DNA of 64,000 bases from Sphingomonas sp. Leaf17 (GTDB lineage: Bacteria; Pseudomonadota; Alphaproteobacteria; Sphingomonadales; Sphingomonadaceae), in assembly GCF_001421505.1 (NCBI RefSeq), contig NZ_LMKL01000008.1, positions 1 to 64,000 of the forward strand. Reading direction: 5' to 3'. The notes under the pieces are model-generated. The model saw only the letters and a program-made list of their open reading frames with translations, ran no database searches and was not told the DNA's origin. Positions 7,599-19,870 of this stretch are shown piece after piece. A program made the position numbers and the translations under genes. Every line of letters starts with the position of its first letter. Positions within the stretch are counted from its first letter, which is position 1.

Positions 7599-8491
7599 GC
7601 GCGTGGATGCGCCGCGCGGTACACGTCCATCAGATACGCTGCATCCACCCCGGTATAGACCTGCGTCGAGCTGAGGCTGGCATGCCCCAGCAGCAATTGC
7701 AGCGCGCGCAGGTCGGCCCCGCGTCCCAGCAGGTGCGTGGCGAAACTGTGCCGCAGCGCATGCGGCGTCGCCCGCTCCGACAGGCCCAGCCGCCCGCGCG
7801 CCGCCTGCACCGCCCGCCGCACGATCGCCGGCGACAGCGCCCCGCCCCGCACCCCCAGGAACAGCGGCGTGTCCGGCCCGATGCTCCACGGCGTCTCCGC
7901 GACATAGGCATCGATCGCGCCGCGCACCTGCGGCAGCAGCGGCACCAGCCGGGTCTTGTCGCGCTTGCCCGTCACGCGCAGCGTCTCGCCCAGCGGCAGC
8001 ACCGCGCCCGTCAGCGCCATCGCCTCGCCGATGCGCAGGCCCGCCCCGTACAGCAGCAGCAGGATCGCCCAGTCGCGTGCGCCCGCCCACGGCACCGCCG
8101 CATCCTCCGCCACCGCCGCCGCCAGCGCCATCGCCTCGTCGGGCGACACCGGCCGCGGCAATCCCCGCTTCACCTTGGGACCACGCAGCCGGGGCACGCC
8201 TGCTTCACCGGTCGCCCAGGCGAGGAAAGCCCGCACCGCCGACAATTCCCGCGCCGCCGACGCATTGCCCAGCCCCTCGCCCCGCCGGACCGCCAGATAG
8301 GCACGCAAATCCCCCGACGTCACCTCCGCCAGTGACGGCGCATCAACTCCCCGGTGCCGTGCCAGAAACGCCAGCAGGCGTTCGGCCGTCGCCTGGTAGG
8401 CGCGCACGGTGTGGACGGATCGCCGACGATCCCGTAGCAGATGGGCGGCAAAACCGGCGGCTGGGCCTTTGGCCGGATCGGTCGGTGTCAT
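7595..8491 (-). CDS. xerC: XerC-type tyrosine recombinase
   Basis: 298 residues from ATG 8491 (a GTG three codons upstream also reads in frame). The N-terminal SAM-like core-binding domain (HTVRAYQATAERLLAFLARHRG) precedes the catalytic domain with Arg in YGAGLRIGEA, Lys in GKRDKTR, the HALRHSFATHLL box, GHASLSSTQVYTGVD with the second His and the nucleophile Tyr. All catalytic residues are present. XerC works with XerD at dif to resolve chromosome dimers. Assignment to XerC rather than XerD follows family pattern and is less sure than the recombinase class. It is a stand-alone chromosomal gene with no integrase context. Confidence 0.88.
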   Translation of the reverse strand: MTPTDPAKGPAAGFAAHLLRDRRRSVHTVRAYQATAERLLAFLARHRGVDAPSLAEVTSGDLRAYLAVRRGEGLGNASAARELSAVRAFLAWATGEAGVPRLRGPKVKRGLPRPVSPDEAMALAAAVAEDAAVPWAGARDWAILLLLYGAGLRIGEAMALTGAVLPLGETLRVTGKRDKTRLVPLLPQVRGAIDAYVAETPWSIGPDTPLFLGVRGGALSPAIVRRAVQAARGRLGLSERATPHALRHSFATHLLGRGADLRALQLLLGHASLSSTQVYTGVDAAYLMDVYRAAHPRA

Positions 8492-8585
8492 GGCCGTCAC
8501 CCTACCCCCTTGTCACGGCCACGACCACCACCGGCGACCCGCCAACGTAGGCAGAATGTTAAACCTTGCGGCCTAGCTCCACCCC

Positions 8586-10043
8586 ATGATGTTCGATGCT
8601 CCTTCCGGCCGCCGACGGGAACGCGACGACGCGCTGCGTGTCGCGGTGCTCGACGCGCTCGATCTGCTCGACACGCCTGTGGAATCGCAGTTCGACACCA
8701 TCGCGCAGCTGACCGCGACGATGCTCGGCTGCCCGGTGGCGCTGATCTCGCTCATCACCCGCGACCGATACTGGATCAAGGCGGCCCATGGCACCGCGCA
8801 CTGCGAAATGCGGCGCAGCGACGCCATCTGCAACCAGACCATCGCCGAACCCGGCGTGCTGGTGATCGAGGACGGATCCGTCGACACGCGCATCGGCTCT
8901 GCCTGTTTCGCCGACGGTTCGCCGATCGCCTTCTATGCCGGGACCGCGATCCACGGCATCGACGCCCACGGTGTCAGCCACGCCATCGGCACCCTGTGCG
9001 TGCTGGACCGGGTGCCACGGCGTTTTTCCGAAGCGCACCGGACCATGTTGTCGGGCCTCGCCTCGCTCGTCGACGCGCTCATCGCCGCGCGGGCCACCGC
9101 CTGTCAGGCGATGGCGGTTGCGCGCGAAAACGAGCAGCAGGCGATCGAACTGCGCCGCAAGGACCGCATCTTCCACCAGGCCGAACGCATGGCGATGATC
9201 GGGTCATGGCGCGTCGCCTTTGCCGGCCAGATCCTGGAATGGTCGGACGGGCAGTACCGTATCCACGACCTCGAACCCGACGGGTCGATCGAGGCCCGCC
9301 GCGCCTATGGCTTCTATTCGCCGACGGATCAGGTCCTTATGCGCGAAAAGCTGGCCGACACGCTCGCCACGGGCACGCCCTATGCGCTGGAAACCGAAAT
9401 CATCACCGCGAAGGGGCGCCGTCGGCGACTGCGGTCGACGGCGGAAATCGAGTATCGCGACGGCCGCGCCATCGCCATCACCGGCGTTTCGCGCGACGTC
9501 ACCGACGAACATGCCATGCAGCAGGCGTTGCGCCACGCCGCCGACACCGACGAGCTGACCGGGATCGGCAACCGCGCCGCCTTCAACCGCACGATCGACG
9601 CCGCGATCGCGAGCGCCCGTGCCAACGCCACGCCGCTCGCCCTCGTCCTGATCGACATGGACGGGTTCAAGGCGGTGAACGATACCTTCGGCCATCTCGC
9701 CGGCGACACCGTGCTGTGTACGGTCGGCAACCGCCTTGGAAATCCGTGGCTTCGCGGCAGCTTCGCCGCGCGGATTGGTGGCGATGAGTTTGCGATTTTG
9801 ATCGACGATCCGCAATTGCTCGCCGACCTTGACCTGCTGACCACGCGGTTGAGGACGGAGTTGCAGGTGCCCGTCACGCTCGACGGCCTGACCATCGCGA
9901 CGGCCGGGTCGGTCGGCGCGGTCCTGTTCGCCGATCACTTCGCCACCGCCGCCGATTTCGTCGGCGCCACCGACCGCGCGCTGTACGCGGCCAAGAAGCA
10001 GCGGATCGGGGACCGGCGGATCGCAGGACGCCCCGTGGCCTGA
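8586..10043 (+). CDS. Diguanylate cyclase with GAF and PAS sensory domains
   Basis: 485 residues, soluble. A GAF domain spans about 25-170 (FDTIAQLTATMLGCPVALISLI..RYWIKAAHG..., ending with IGTLCVLDRVPRRFS), a PAS-like domain about 200-310 (GSWRVAF..ILEWSDGQYRIHDLE; ITGVSRDVTDEH), and a GGDEF domain from about 320 (DELTGIGNRAAFNR, LIDMDGFKAVNDTFGHLAGD, and an intact GGDEF at 398-402). It should make cyclic di-GMP in response to a cytoplasmic signal. The upstream product-inhibition site (RxxD) is not conserved: the expected Arg and Asp are Leu and Ser. No EAL domain follows. Confidence 0.9.
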   Translation: MMFDAPSGRRRERDDALRVAVLDALDLLDTPVESQFDTIAQLTATMLGCPVALISLITRDRYWIKAAHGTAHCEMRRSDAICNQTIAEPGVLVIEDGSVDTRIGSACFADGSPIAFYAGTAIHGIDAHGVSHAIGTLCVLDRVPRRFSEAHRTMLSGLASLVDALIAARATACQAMAVARENEQQAIELRRKDRIFHQAERMAMIGSWRVAFAGQILEWSDGQYRIHDLEPDGSIEARRAYGFYSPTDQVLMREKLADTLATGTPYALETEIITAKGRRRRLRSTAEIEYRDGRAIAITGVSRDVTDEHAMQQALRHAADTDELTGIGNRAAFNRTIDAAIASARANATPLALVLIDMDGFKAVNDTFGHLAGDTVLCTVGNRLGNPWLRGSFAARIGGDEFAILIDDPQLLADLDLLTTRLRTELQVPVTLDGLTIATAGSVGAVLFADHFATAADFVGATDRALYAAKKQRIGDRRIAGRPVA

Positions 10044-10116
10044 TCCTGATGCGACGATCCGTCCCGCGTCGTTGCGGGCTGGTCGATCGCCGCCCGCGTC
10101 GCCATATGCCGGTGCG

Positions 10117-12285
10117 ATGTCGCGTGCCCGTGTCCTGATCCTCAACGCCGCCCTCGGCCCCCTCGACTACCGCGTGCCGCACGGCATGGCCGTCGAGCCG
10201 GGGTCGGTCGTCGTCGCGCCGCTCGGCCCCCGCCAGCTGCTGGGCGTGGTGTGGGAGGAGGCGCGCATGCCCTCCGATGCCGAGGTCGGCGACAACCGCC
10301 TGCGCCCGTTGCTGGCCGTCGCCGACGTGCCGCCGCTGCCCGCACCGTTGCGGCGGCTGGTCGAATGGACCGCCGCCTATTACCTCGCCGCGCCTGCCGC
10401 CGTCCTGCGCATGACGCTGGCCAGCACGTCGGCGCTGGAGGGTGCGCGCACCGCGACCGAATACCGCGCGACCGGCACCATCCCCCCCCGCCTGACCCCG
10501 CAGCGCGAACAGGCGCTGGACCGGATCGGCGACCGCCAGGGCCTGATCCGCGAACTGGCGCAGGTCGCCGACGTGTCCGACGCGGTGATCCGCGGACTGG
10601 TGAAGGCCGGCGCGCTCGAAGGCGTCAGCGTCGACGTCGACAGCCCGTTTCCGCTGCCCGACCCGACCCACGGCCAGCCGCTGCTGTCGTCCGACCAGCG
10701 CGCGGTCGCCGACACGCTGGTCGCCGACGTCGCCGGTGCCAGTTTCAAGCCGACCCTGCTCGACGGCGTCACCGGCTCCGGCAAGACCGAGGTGTATTTC
10801 GAGGCGGTGGCCCAGGCCATCCGCGACGGCCGCCAGACGCTGGTCCTGCTGCCAGAGATCGCGCTGACCGAACCGTTCCTGAAACGCTTCCACGATCGCT
10901 TCGGCTGCGAACCCGTCGTATGGCACAGCGGCCTGCGCTCGACCCAGCGCCGCCGCGCGTGGCGGGCGATCGCCACCGGGCAGGCGCTGGTCACCGTCGG
11001 TGCGCGCTCGGCCCTGTACCTGCCCTACGCCAATCTCGGCCTGATCGTCGTCGACGAGGCGCACGAGACCAGCTTCAAGCAGGAGGACGGCGTCCATTAC
11101 CACGCGCGCGACGTCGCGGTGATGCGCGGCAAGTTCGAGGGATGCCCGGTCATCCTCGCATCCGCCACCCCCGCGATCGAGACGCGACAGCAGGTCGTCA
11201 CCGGCCGCTATGCCGAACTGAAGCTGCCCGGCCGCTACGGCGTGGCGGAAATGCCGACGATCGAGGCGATCGACCTGATCCACGAACCGCCCGAGCGTGG
11301 TCGCTGGCTCGCGCCCAAACTGGTTAAGGCGATGGCCGAGACGCTGGCCAGGCGCGAACAGTCTTTGCTGTTCCTCAACCGGCGCGGCTATGCCCCGCTG
11401 ACGCTCTGCCGCACCTGCGGCCACCGGTTTCAGTGTCCCAACTGCACCGCCTGGATGGTCGAGCACCGCCTCAGCCACCGCCTCGCCTGCCATCATTGCG
11501 GCCACCAGATGCCGACCCTGCGCGTCTGCCCCGAATGTCACGAGGAGGACACGCTGGTTGCCTGCGGCCCCGGCGTCGAACGCATCGCCGATGAGGTCAC
11601 CGCGCTGTTCCCCGACGCCAAGACCGCCATCGTCACCTCCGACACGATCTGGTCCCCGGCGCGCGCGGCGGAATTCGTCGCGCGGATGGAGGCACACGAC
11701 ATCGACATCGTCGTCGGCACGCAGCTGGTGACCAAGGGCTATCACTTCCCCAACCTGACGCTGGTCGGGGTGGTCGACGCCGACCTCGGCCTCGATGGTG
11801 GCGATCTGCGCGCAGCCGAACGCACGTTCCAGCAGATCCGCCAGGTTTCGGGCCGCGCCGGTCGCGGCGCAAAGCCCGGCCATGTCTATATCCAGACGAC
11901 CAGTCCCAAGGCGCAGGTCATGCAGGCGCTGATAACCGGCGACGCCGACGCCTTCTACGACGCCGAGACCGAGGCGCGTCGCGACGCCGGCGCGCCCCCC
12001 TTCGGCCGCTACGCCGCGATCATCGTGTCGTCGGAGGATCAGGCCGCCGCGCAGGATACCGCCACCCGGATCGCCCGCGCCGCGCCCGAGGTCGATGGCA
12101 TGCACGTCTACGGCCCCGCCCCCGCCCCGCTCGCCATGCTGCGCGGCCGCCATCGCTACCGCCTCCTCGTCCACGCCCGCCGCGCGCTCGACGTGCAGGA
12201 CGTCATCCGCGACTGGCTGGGCGCGCTGCAATGGTCGCCCAAGGTCCGCGTCGCGGTCGATGTCGATCCCTACAACTTCCTGTGA
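10117..12285 (+). CDS. priA: PriA, primosomal replication-restart helicase
   Basis: 722 residues from ATG 10117. Order: 3'-DNA-end binding domain (MSRARVLILNAALGPLDYRVP), winged-helix part, helicase lobe with Walker A GVTGSGKTE and DEAH box VVDEAHETSFKQ, a zinc-binding insert with eight cysteines (CRTCGHRFQCPNC ... CHHCGH ... CPEC), and lobe 2 with TQLVTKGYHFPNLTLVGVVDAD and QVSGRAGRG. PriA reloads the replisome at stalled forks. Full length and without defects. It stands 73 bases after the diguanylate cyclase gene and may have its own promoter. Confidence 0.95.
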   Translation: MSRARVLILNAALGPLDYRVPHGMAVEPGSVVVAPLGPRQLLGVVWEEARMPSDAEVGDNRLRPLLAVADVPPLPAPLRRLVEWTAAYYLAAPAAVLRMTLASTSALEGARTATEYRATGTIPPRLTPQREQALDRIGDRQGLIRELAQVADVSDAVIRGLVKAGALEGVSVDVDSPFPLPDPTHGQPLLSSDQRAVADTLVADVAGASFKPTLLDGVTGSGKTEVYFEAVAQAIRDGRQTLVLLPEIALTEPFLKRFHDRFGCEPVVWHSGLRSTQRRRAWRAIATGQALVTVGARSALYLPYANLGLIVVDEAHETSFKQEDGVHYHARDVAVMRGKFEGCPVILASATPAIETRQQVVTGRYAELKLPGRYGVAEMPTIEAIDLIHEPPERGRWLAPKLVKAMAETLARREQSLLFLNRRGYAPLTLCRTCGHRFQCPNCTAWMVEHRLSHRLACHHCGHQMPTLRVCPECHEEDTLVACGPGVERIADEVTALFPDAKTAIVTSDTIWSPARAAEFVARMEAHDIDIVVGTQLVTKGYHFPNLTLVGVVDADLGLDGGDLRAAERTFQQIRQVSGRAGRGAKPGHVYIQTTSPKAQVMQALITGDADAFYDAETEARRDAGAPPFGRYAAIIVSSEDQAAAQDTATRIARAAPEVDGMHVYGPAPAPLAMLRGRHRYRLLVHARRALDVQDVIRDWLGALQWSPKVRVAVDVDPYNFL

Positions 12286-12354
12286 ATCCTCGCTTGTAGA
12301 CCAAAAGCAAGCCCCATAGAATCGCGACACGCGGGATCGTGGGGACGACATTAT

Positions 12355-13887
12355 ATGCTTTTGAAACTGGTGCTGGCGACAACGAGCCTCCTTGTCGCCA
12401 GCGGTGCCCGTGCCGAATGGCACGAGGCCAGTTCACAACACTTCGTCGTCTATTCCGACGATACGGCGGAGCATGTGAAGGATTTCACGACCCGCCTCGA
12501 AAAGTTCGACAAGGCCGTGCGGATGTTGCGAGGCGTCCCCGACAGCCGGCGTGGCCCTGCTGCGCGTGTCACCGTCTATGTGCTCGACGATATCGACGAC
12601 GTTCAGCGGCTGCATTCGGGTGGCGGCAATGTTGCGGGCTTCTACATTCCCCGTGCCAGCGGATCGACGGCCTATGTTCCAAGACGGATCAATGGCGGAT
12701 CGACGGGCATCAGCGCGCAGGCCGTTCTGCTGCATGAATATGCCCATCATTTCATGTTCAACGATTGGCCCAGCGCCATTTTCCCAAAATGGTTCGTCGA
12801 GGGTTTTGCCGAATTTCACGCCACTGCCAAGTTCGGCGATGACGGCAGCGTGACCTTCGGTGCGCCGCCGCTGTACCGCACCTATGGCGTTGCGGCCATG
12901 AACACCATGCCGATGCAAAAGCTCCTCAAGCCCGATCCCGGCAAGCTGTCGGATGCCGAGACATATGTGCTGTACAGCCGCGGGTGGCTGCTGACGGACT
13001 ATCTCACCTTCGATCCGACCCGTCGAAAGCAGCTTGCCGAATACATAACGGCAATCAACGACGGGAAATCTATCGAGGACGCCACCAAGGTTTTCGGCAA
13101 CCTGAACGCCCTCGACATCAAACTCACGTCCTACGTCAAGCGCCCGACCTTTCCGTCGATCACGATTCCCGGGGATCAGTTGACGATCGCCCCGGTCACC
13201 GTCCGTGCGGTCAGCGCCGGCGAGGCAGCAACCATGCCGATGCGTATACGTTCCAATGCTGGCGTCGATGACAAGGCGGCCCAGCAGGTCGTCGTGCAGA
13301 CCCGTCGCGCTGCTCAATCCTATCCCGCCGACCCGGCCGCACAGAACACCTTGGCCGAGGCGGAATATGACGTAAAGAATTACGCGCAGGCCGCCGCCGC
13401 CGCGGACAGGGCGCTGGCCGCCAATCCCAAGTCAACGCATGCCACGCTTTACAAGGGTATGGCATTGCAGGCCGCCGCAGAAGCCGAAAAGGCGACCGAC
13501 AGGAAGAGATGGCAGGCGATCCGCCGCTACTACATCGCCGGGAACAAGTTCGATAACGAGGATCCGGCCCCGTTGATGCTGTACTACAAAAGCTTCGCTG
13601 CAAGCGGCGAAACGGCACCGAAAAGTGCCGAGTCCGGCCTGCTATATGCGTCGGCGCTGGCACCGTTCGACCTGACACTACGCCTGCTCGCCGCCCGCAT
13701 CTACCTGCGCGACGGCAAGGTTCCGGAGGCACGCGCAGCGATGACGCCGGTCGCATATAATCCTCATGGCGGGAAGAACGCTGAACGGGTTCGCGCAACG
13801 CTCGACGTGCTCAACCGGGATGGCGCTGCCGCAGCGCTTGCGGACTTGTCCAAAAAGACGATCGACAGCGAAAAGGACGACGACTGA
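12355..13887 (+). CDS. Secreted zinc metallopeptidase-like protein with TPR region
   Basis: 510 residues. Signal peptide at 1-20 (MLLKLVLATTSLLVASGARA). A gluzincin-type zinc site is visible: HEYAH at 127-131 with a downstream WFVEGFAEF in which Glu149 is the likely third ligand. The C-terminal half is helical with TPR-like repeats (NTLAEAEYDVKNYAQAAAAADRALAANPKSTHATLYKGMAL). This combination resembles DUF1570-like exported peptidase-type proteins. Substrate is unknown. GC is a little lower than in priA. It converges on the atp operon, with a strong hairpin between the two. Confidence 0.8.
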   Translation: MLLKLVLATTSLLVASGARAEWHEASSQHFVVYSDDTAEHVKDFTTRLEKFDKAVRMLRGVPDSRRGPAARVTVYVLDDIDDVQRLHSGGGNVAGFYIPRASGSTAYVPRRINGGSTGISAQAVLLHEYAHHFMFNDWPSAIFPKWFVEGFAEFHATAKFGDDGSVTFGAPPLYRTYGVAAMNTMPMQKLLKPDPGKLSDAETYVLYSRGWLLTDYLTFDPTRRKQLAEYITAINDGKSIEDATKVFGNLNALDIKLTSYVKRPTFPSITIPGDQLTIAPVTVRAVSAGEAATMPMRIRSNAGVDDKAAQQVVVQTRRAAQSYPADPAAQNTLAEAEYDVKNYAQAAAAADRALAANPKSTHATLYKGMALQAAAEAEKATDRKRWQAIRRYYIAGNKFDNEDPAPLMLYYKSFAASGETAPKSAESGLLYASALAPFDLTLRLLAARIYLRDGKVPEARAAMTPVAYNPHGGKNAERVRATLDVLNRDGAAAALADLSKKTIDSEKDDD

Positions 13888-13901
13888 CAGCAAAAGACGA
13901 A

Positions 13902-13929
13902 GCGGCCGGTTGCAGACGCAACCGGCCGC
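13902..13929 (-). terminator. Terminator hairpin at the end of the atp operon
   Basis: GCGGCCGGTTGC-loop of 4-GCAACCGGCCGC is a 12-bp perfect stem between two converging genes, four bases before the atpC stop codon. On the minus strand it is followed by TTCGTCTTTTG, a weak T-rich tail. It may end transcription from both sides. Confidence 0.75.
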
Positions 13930-13933
13930 GCGT

Positions 13934-14185
13934 TCAGCCGGCGCTCTCCGCCAGCACGGTCAGACCCTTGCCCGTGACTTCGGCGAACCCGCCACGGATC
14001 GCGATCGTCTCCGGCTCGCCCTTTTCGGTACGATGGATCGTCAACGCCCCGTCGCGCATCGTCGACATGAACGGCGCGTGCCCCTCCAGCACGCCGAAGT
14101 CGCCCTCGGTGCCGGGAACGACGACCATATACACGTCCTCGCTGCGGATGAGCTTTTCAGGGGTCACGAGTTCGAAATGCAGCAT
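13934..14185 (-). CDS. atpC: ATP synthase F1 epsilon subunit, short form
   Basis: 83 residues: [43 protein letters not shown] is the beta-sandwich domain of epsilon, which links the rotor to the c-ring. The usual C-terminal helical hairpin that inhibits ATP hydrolysis in E. coli epsilon (139 residues) is missing. Short epsilon forms occur in alphaproteobacteria, so this is probably normal rather than a truncation. It is the last gene of the operon, two bases after the preceding small gene. Confidence 0.93.
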   Translation of the reverse strand: MLHFELVTPEKLIRSEDVYMVVVPGTEGDFGVLEGHAPFMSTMRDGALTIHRTEKGEPETIAIRGGFAEVTGKGLTVLAESAG

Positions 14186-14187
14186 TG

Positions 14188-14369
14188 TCAGGATCTCATC
14201 TCAATCGCACGATCGAACGCGGAAGTCGCCGCCTCGAACTTGTCGCGGCAACCGGCGTTGCAGAAGCCGACCACCACCCCACGATACTCAGTCAAGGCAT
14301 CCTCCGTCACCGGTTTACCCGACCACGGACAGATATCGTTGACCGGCCTATCGCGGGGCCGTGTGTCCA

Positions 14370-14370
<1 letters not shown>
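14188..14370 (-). CDS. Small Cys-rich YHS/TRASH-like protein in the atp operon
   Basis: 60 residues. Two cysteine motifs are visible: ICPWSGKPV near residue 14 and [11 protein letters not shown] near residues 35-45, spaced like the Cys ligands of YHS/TRASH-type metal-binding domains. Similar short sphingomonad proteins are sometimes labelled glutathione S-transferase, which this cannot be, given its size. The ATG shares a base with the atpD stop (TAATG), so translation is probably coupled to the beta subunit, and atpC follows two bases after its stop. Metal binding is inferred; its role in or near ATP synthase is unknown. Confidence 0.75.
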
Positions 14371-16422
<2,052 letters not shown>

Positions 16423-16426
<4 letters not shown>

Positions 16427-17301
16427 AGCGCTTCGGCACCCGAAATGATCTCGACCAGCTCGGTCGTGATCGCGGCCTGACGCGTGCGGTTATACTGGAT
16501 CGACAGCCGCTGGATCATGTCGCCCGCGTTGCGCGTCGCATTGTCCATGGCGTTCATCCGGCTGCCCTGCTCGGACGCCGCATTTTCCAGCATCGCGCGG
16601 AAGATCTGGATCGCGACGTTGCGCGGCAACAGGTCGGCGAGGATCGCCTCCTCGTCCGGCTCATATTCGACGACCGCATCCGCGCCGCTGGTGGCGACCT
16701 TGTCGACCGGAATCGCGACGGGAATGATCTGCATGCCGGTCGGGATCTGCACCAGCGCCGACTGGAACTTGGCGTAGAACAGGTGCGCGATATCGAACTC
16801 GCCCGCCTCGTAGCGCGCGATCAGGTCGTCGGCGATCCCGCGCGCGTCGGCGAATGCCACGTTCTTGACGGTCGACAGGTCGCGGTCACCGACGATCGCG
16901 TTGGGATAGAAGCGCTTCAGCACGCGCCCCTTCTTGCCCGCGAGGTAGAACTTCACCGTCTTGCCGGCGGCCTCAAGCTCCTCGGCCTTCTTGCGCGCGG
17001 CGCGGACGATATTGGTGTTGAACGCACCCGCAAGGCCGCGCTCCGACGTCGCCACGACGATCAGGTGGACCTGATCCCTGCCGGTTCCGGCCAGCAGCCG
17101 CGACGACCCTTCGGTCACGCCGACACGGCTGGCGAGGCTCGCCATCACCCGCTCCAGCCGCTCGGCATAGGGGCGACCAGCCATCGCCGCCTCCTGCGCG
17201 CGGCGCAGTTTCGCGGCGGCGACCATCTTCATCGCCTTGGTGATCTTCTGCGTCGACTTCACCGAGCCGATGCGGATCTTGAGGGCCTTGAGTGACGCCA
17301 T
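16423..17301 (-). CDS. atpG: ATP synthase F1 gamma subunit
   Basis: 292 residues: [36 protein letters not shown] is the conserved N-terminal helix of the rotating central stalk, and the C-terminal helix [43 protein letters not shown] matches it. Length is normal. Between it and atpA lies an 83-base palindromic repeat, so the operon tolerates repeat insertion at this junction. Confidence 0.95.
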
Positions 17302-17315
17302 CTAACTTCCCTTTG

Positions 17316-17398
17316 CCGTCATCCCGGCGAACGCCAGGATCCAGAGCCTCAAACCGCGCCGCTTCCGGCACTGGACCCCGGCCTTCGCCGGGGTGACG
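17316..17398. repeat. Composite palindromic repeat in the atpA-atpG gap
   Basis: The left part GTCATCCCGGCGAACGCCAGGATCC and the right part TGGACCCCGGCCTTCGCCGGGGTGAC are the two halves of the sphingomonad intergenic repeat seen elsewhere in this window. The right half forms a perfect CCCCGGC-CTTC-GCCGGGG type stem. It lies in the transcribed spacer between atpA and atpG. Confidence 0.75.
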
Positions 17399-17426
17399 CG
17401 TGTGTGTCGTTGCTTTCGCAGCGTGG

Positions 17427-19545
<2,119 letters not shown>

Positions 19546-19870
19546 GGACTGTTGTTTCCTCGTCGCAGAACAGGTTGGCCCCCTGGAGCAGAACTGCTCG
19601 CCCCACGGGGAAGAAAGGCGCGAAAAACGCGCCCTCCACGGGTTGCGGGCCGGTTAGCATCGGGCCACCGATTGTGCAACCCGGCGTGACGGGCAGATGA
19701 CGGTTCGTACAGGAAGGGTACAGGTTGGCGTCGTCACGCGAAAACAGGATCGGCGAACCGCGTTCTTCTCATATTGTCGACATGACAACGGGTTGACGCC
19801 GGGTTTTAGGACGGGACGAGAAGTCGGAGGGGGTGCTGCCGGTGTAACCTTTGACACCTTTCGCCCGCGC
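19546..19870. other. Non-coding leader/promoter region of the atp operon
   Basis: About 325 bases between atpH and the protease gene. It should hold the atp promoter, but I cannot name boxes with confidence. Visible items: a small hairpin GGCGCGAAAAACGCGCC near 19617-19633 in the leader of atpH, and one copy of the GGTGTAACCTTTG repeat at 19841-19862 next to the protease stop. No convincing gene is present. Confidence 0.5.
19841..19862. repeat. GGTGTAACCTTTG-type short repeat, copy 1
   Basis: GGTGTAACCTTTGACACCTTTC matches the inverted sequence at 49206-49230 (reverse complement GGTGTAACCTTTGTAACCTTCC) at nearly every base. Two copies 29 kb apart, both in non-coding DNA downstream of genes, suggest an interspersed repeat family. 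Confidence 0.6.

Noticed and set aside
7595..8491. Tyrosine recombinase as a phage or island integrase
   Set aside because: Size and motifs fit XerC, no tRNA or attachment site is adjacent, and flanking genes are core genes.
9874..12423. Open frame of over 800 codons on the minus strand opposite priA
   Set aside because: It mirrors the codon structure of priA, has no recognisable domains, and its Arg/Gly/Asp-rich composition is typical of antisense frames in GC-rich DNA.
13934..14185. atpC as a truncated pseudogene because it is only 83 residues
   Set aside because: The beta-sandwich domain is complete and short epsilon subunits are usual in this class, so it is treated as intact.
19546..19870. 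Possible tRNA or small RNA in the atp leader
   Set aside because: No cloverleaf with acceptor and T-loop consensus can be built; only one short hairpin is visible.
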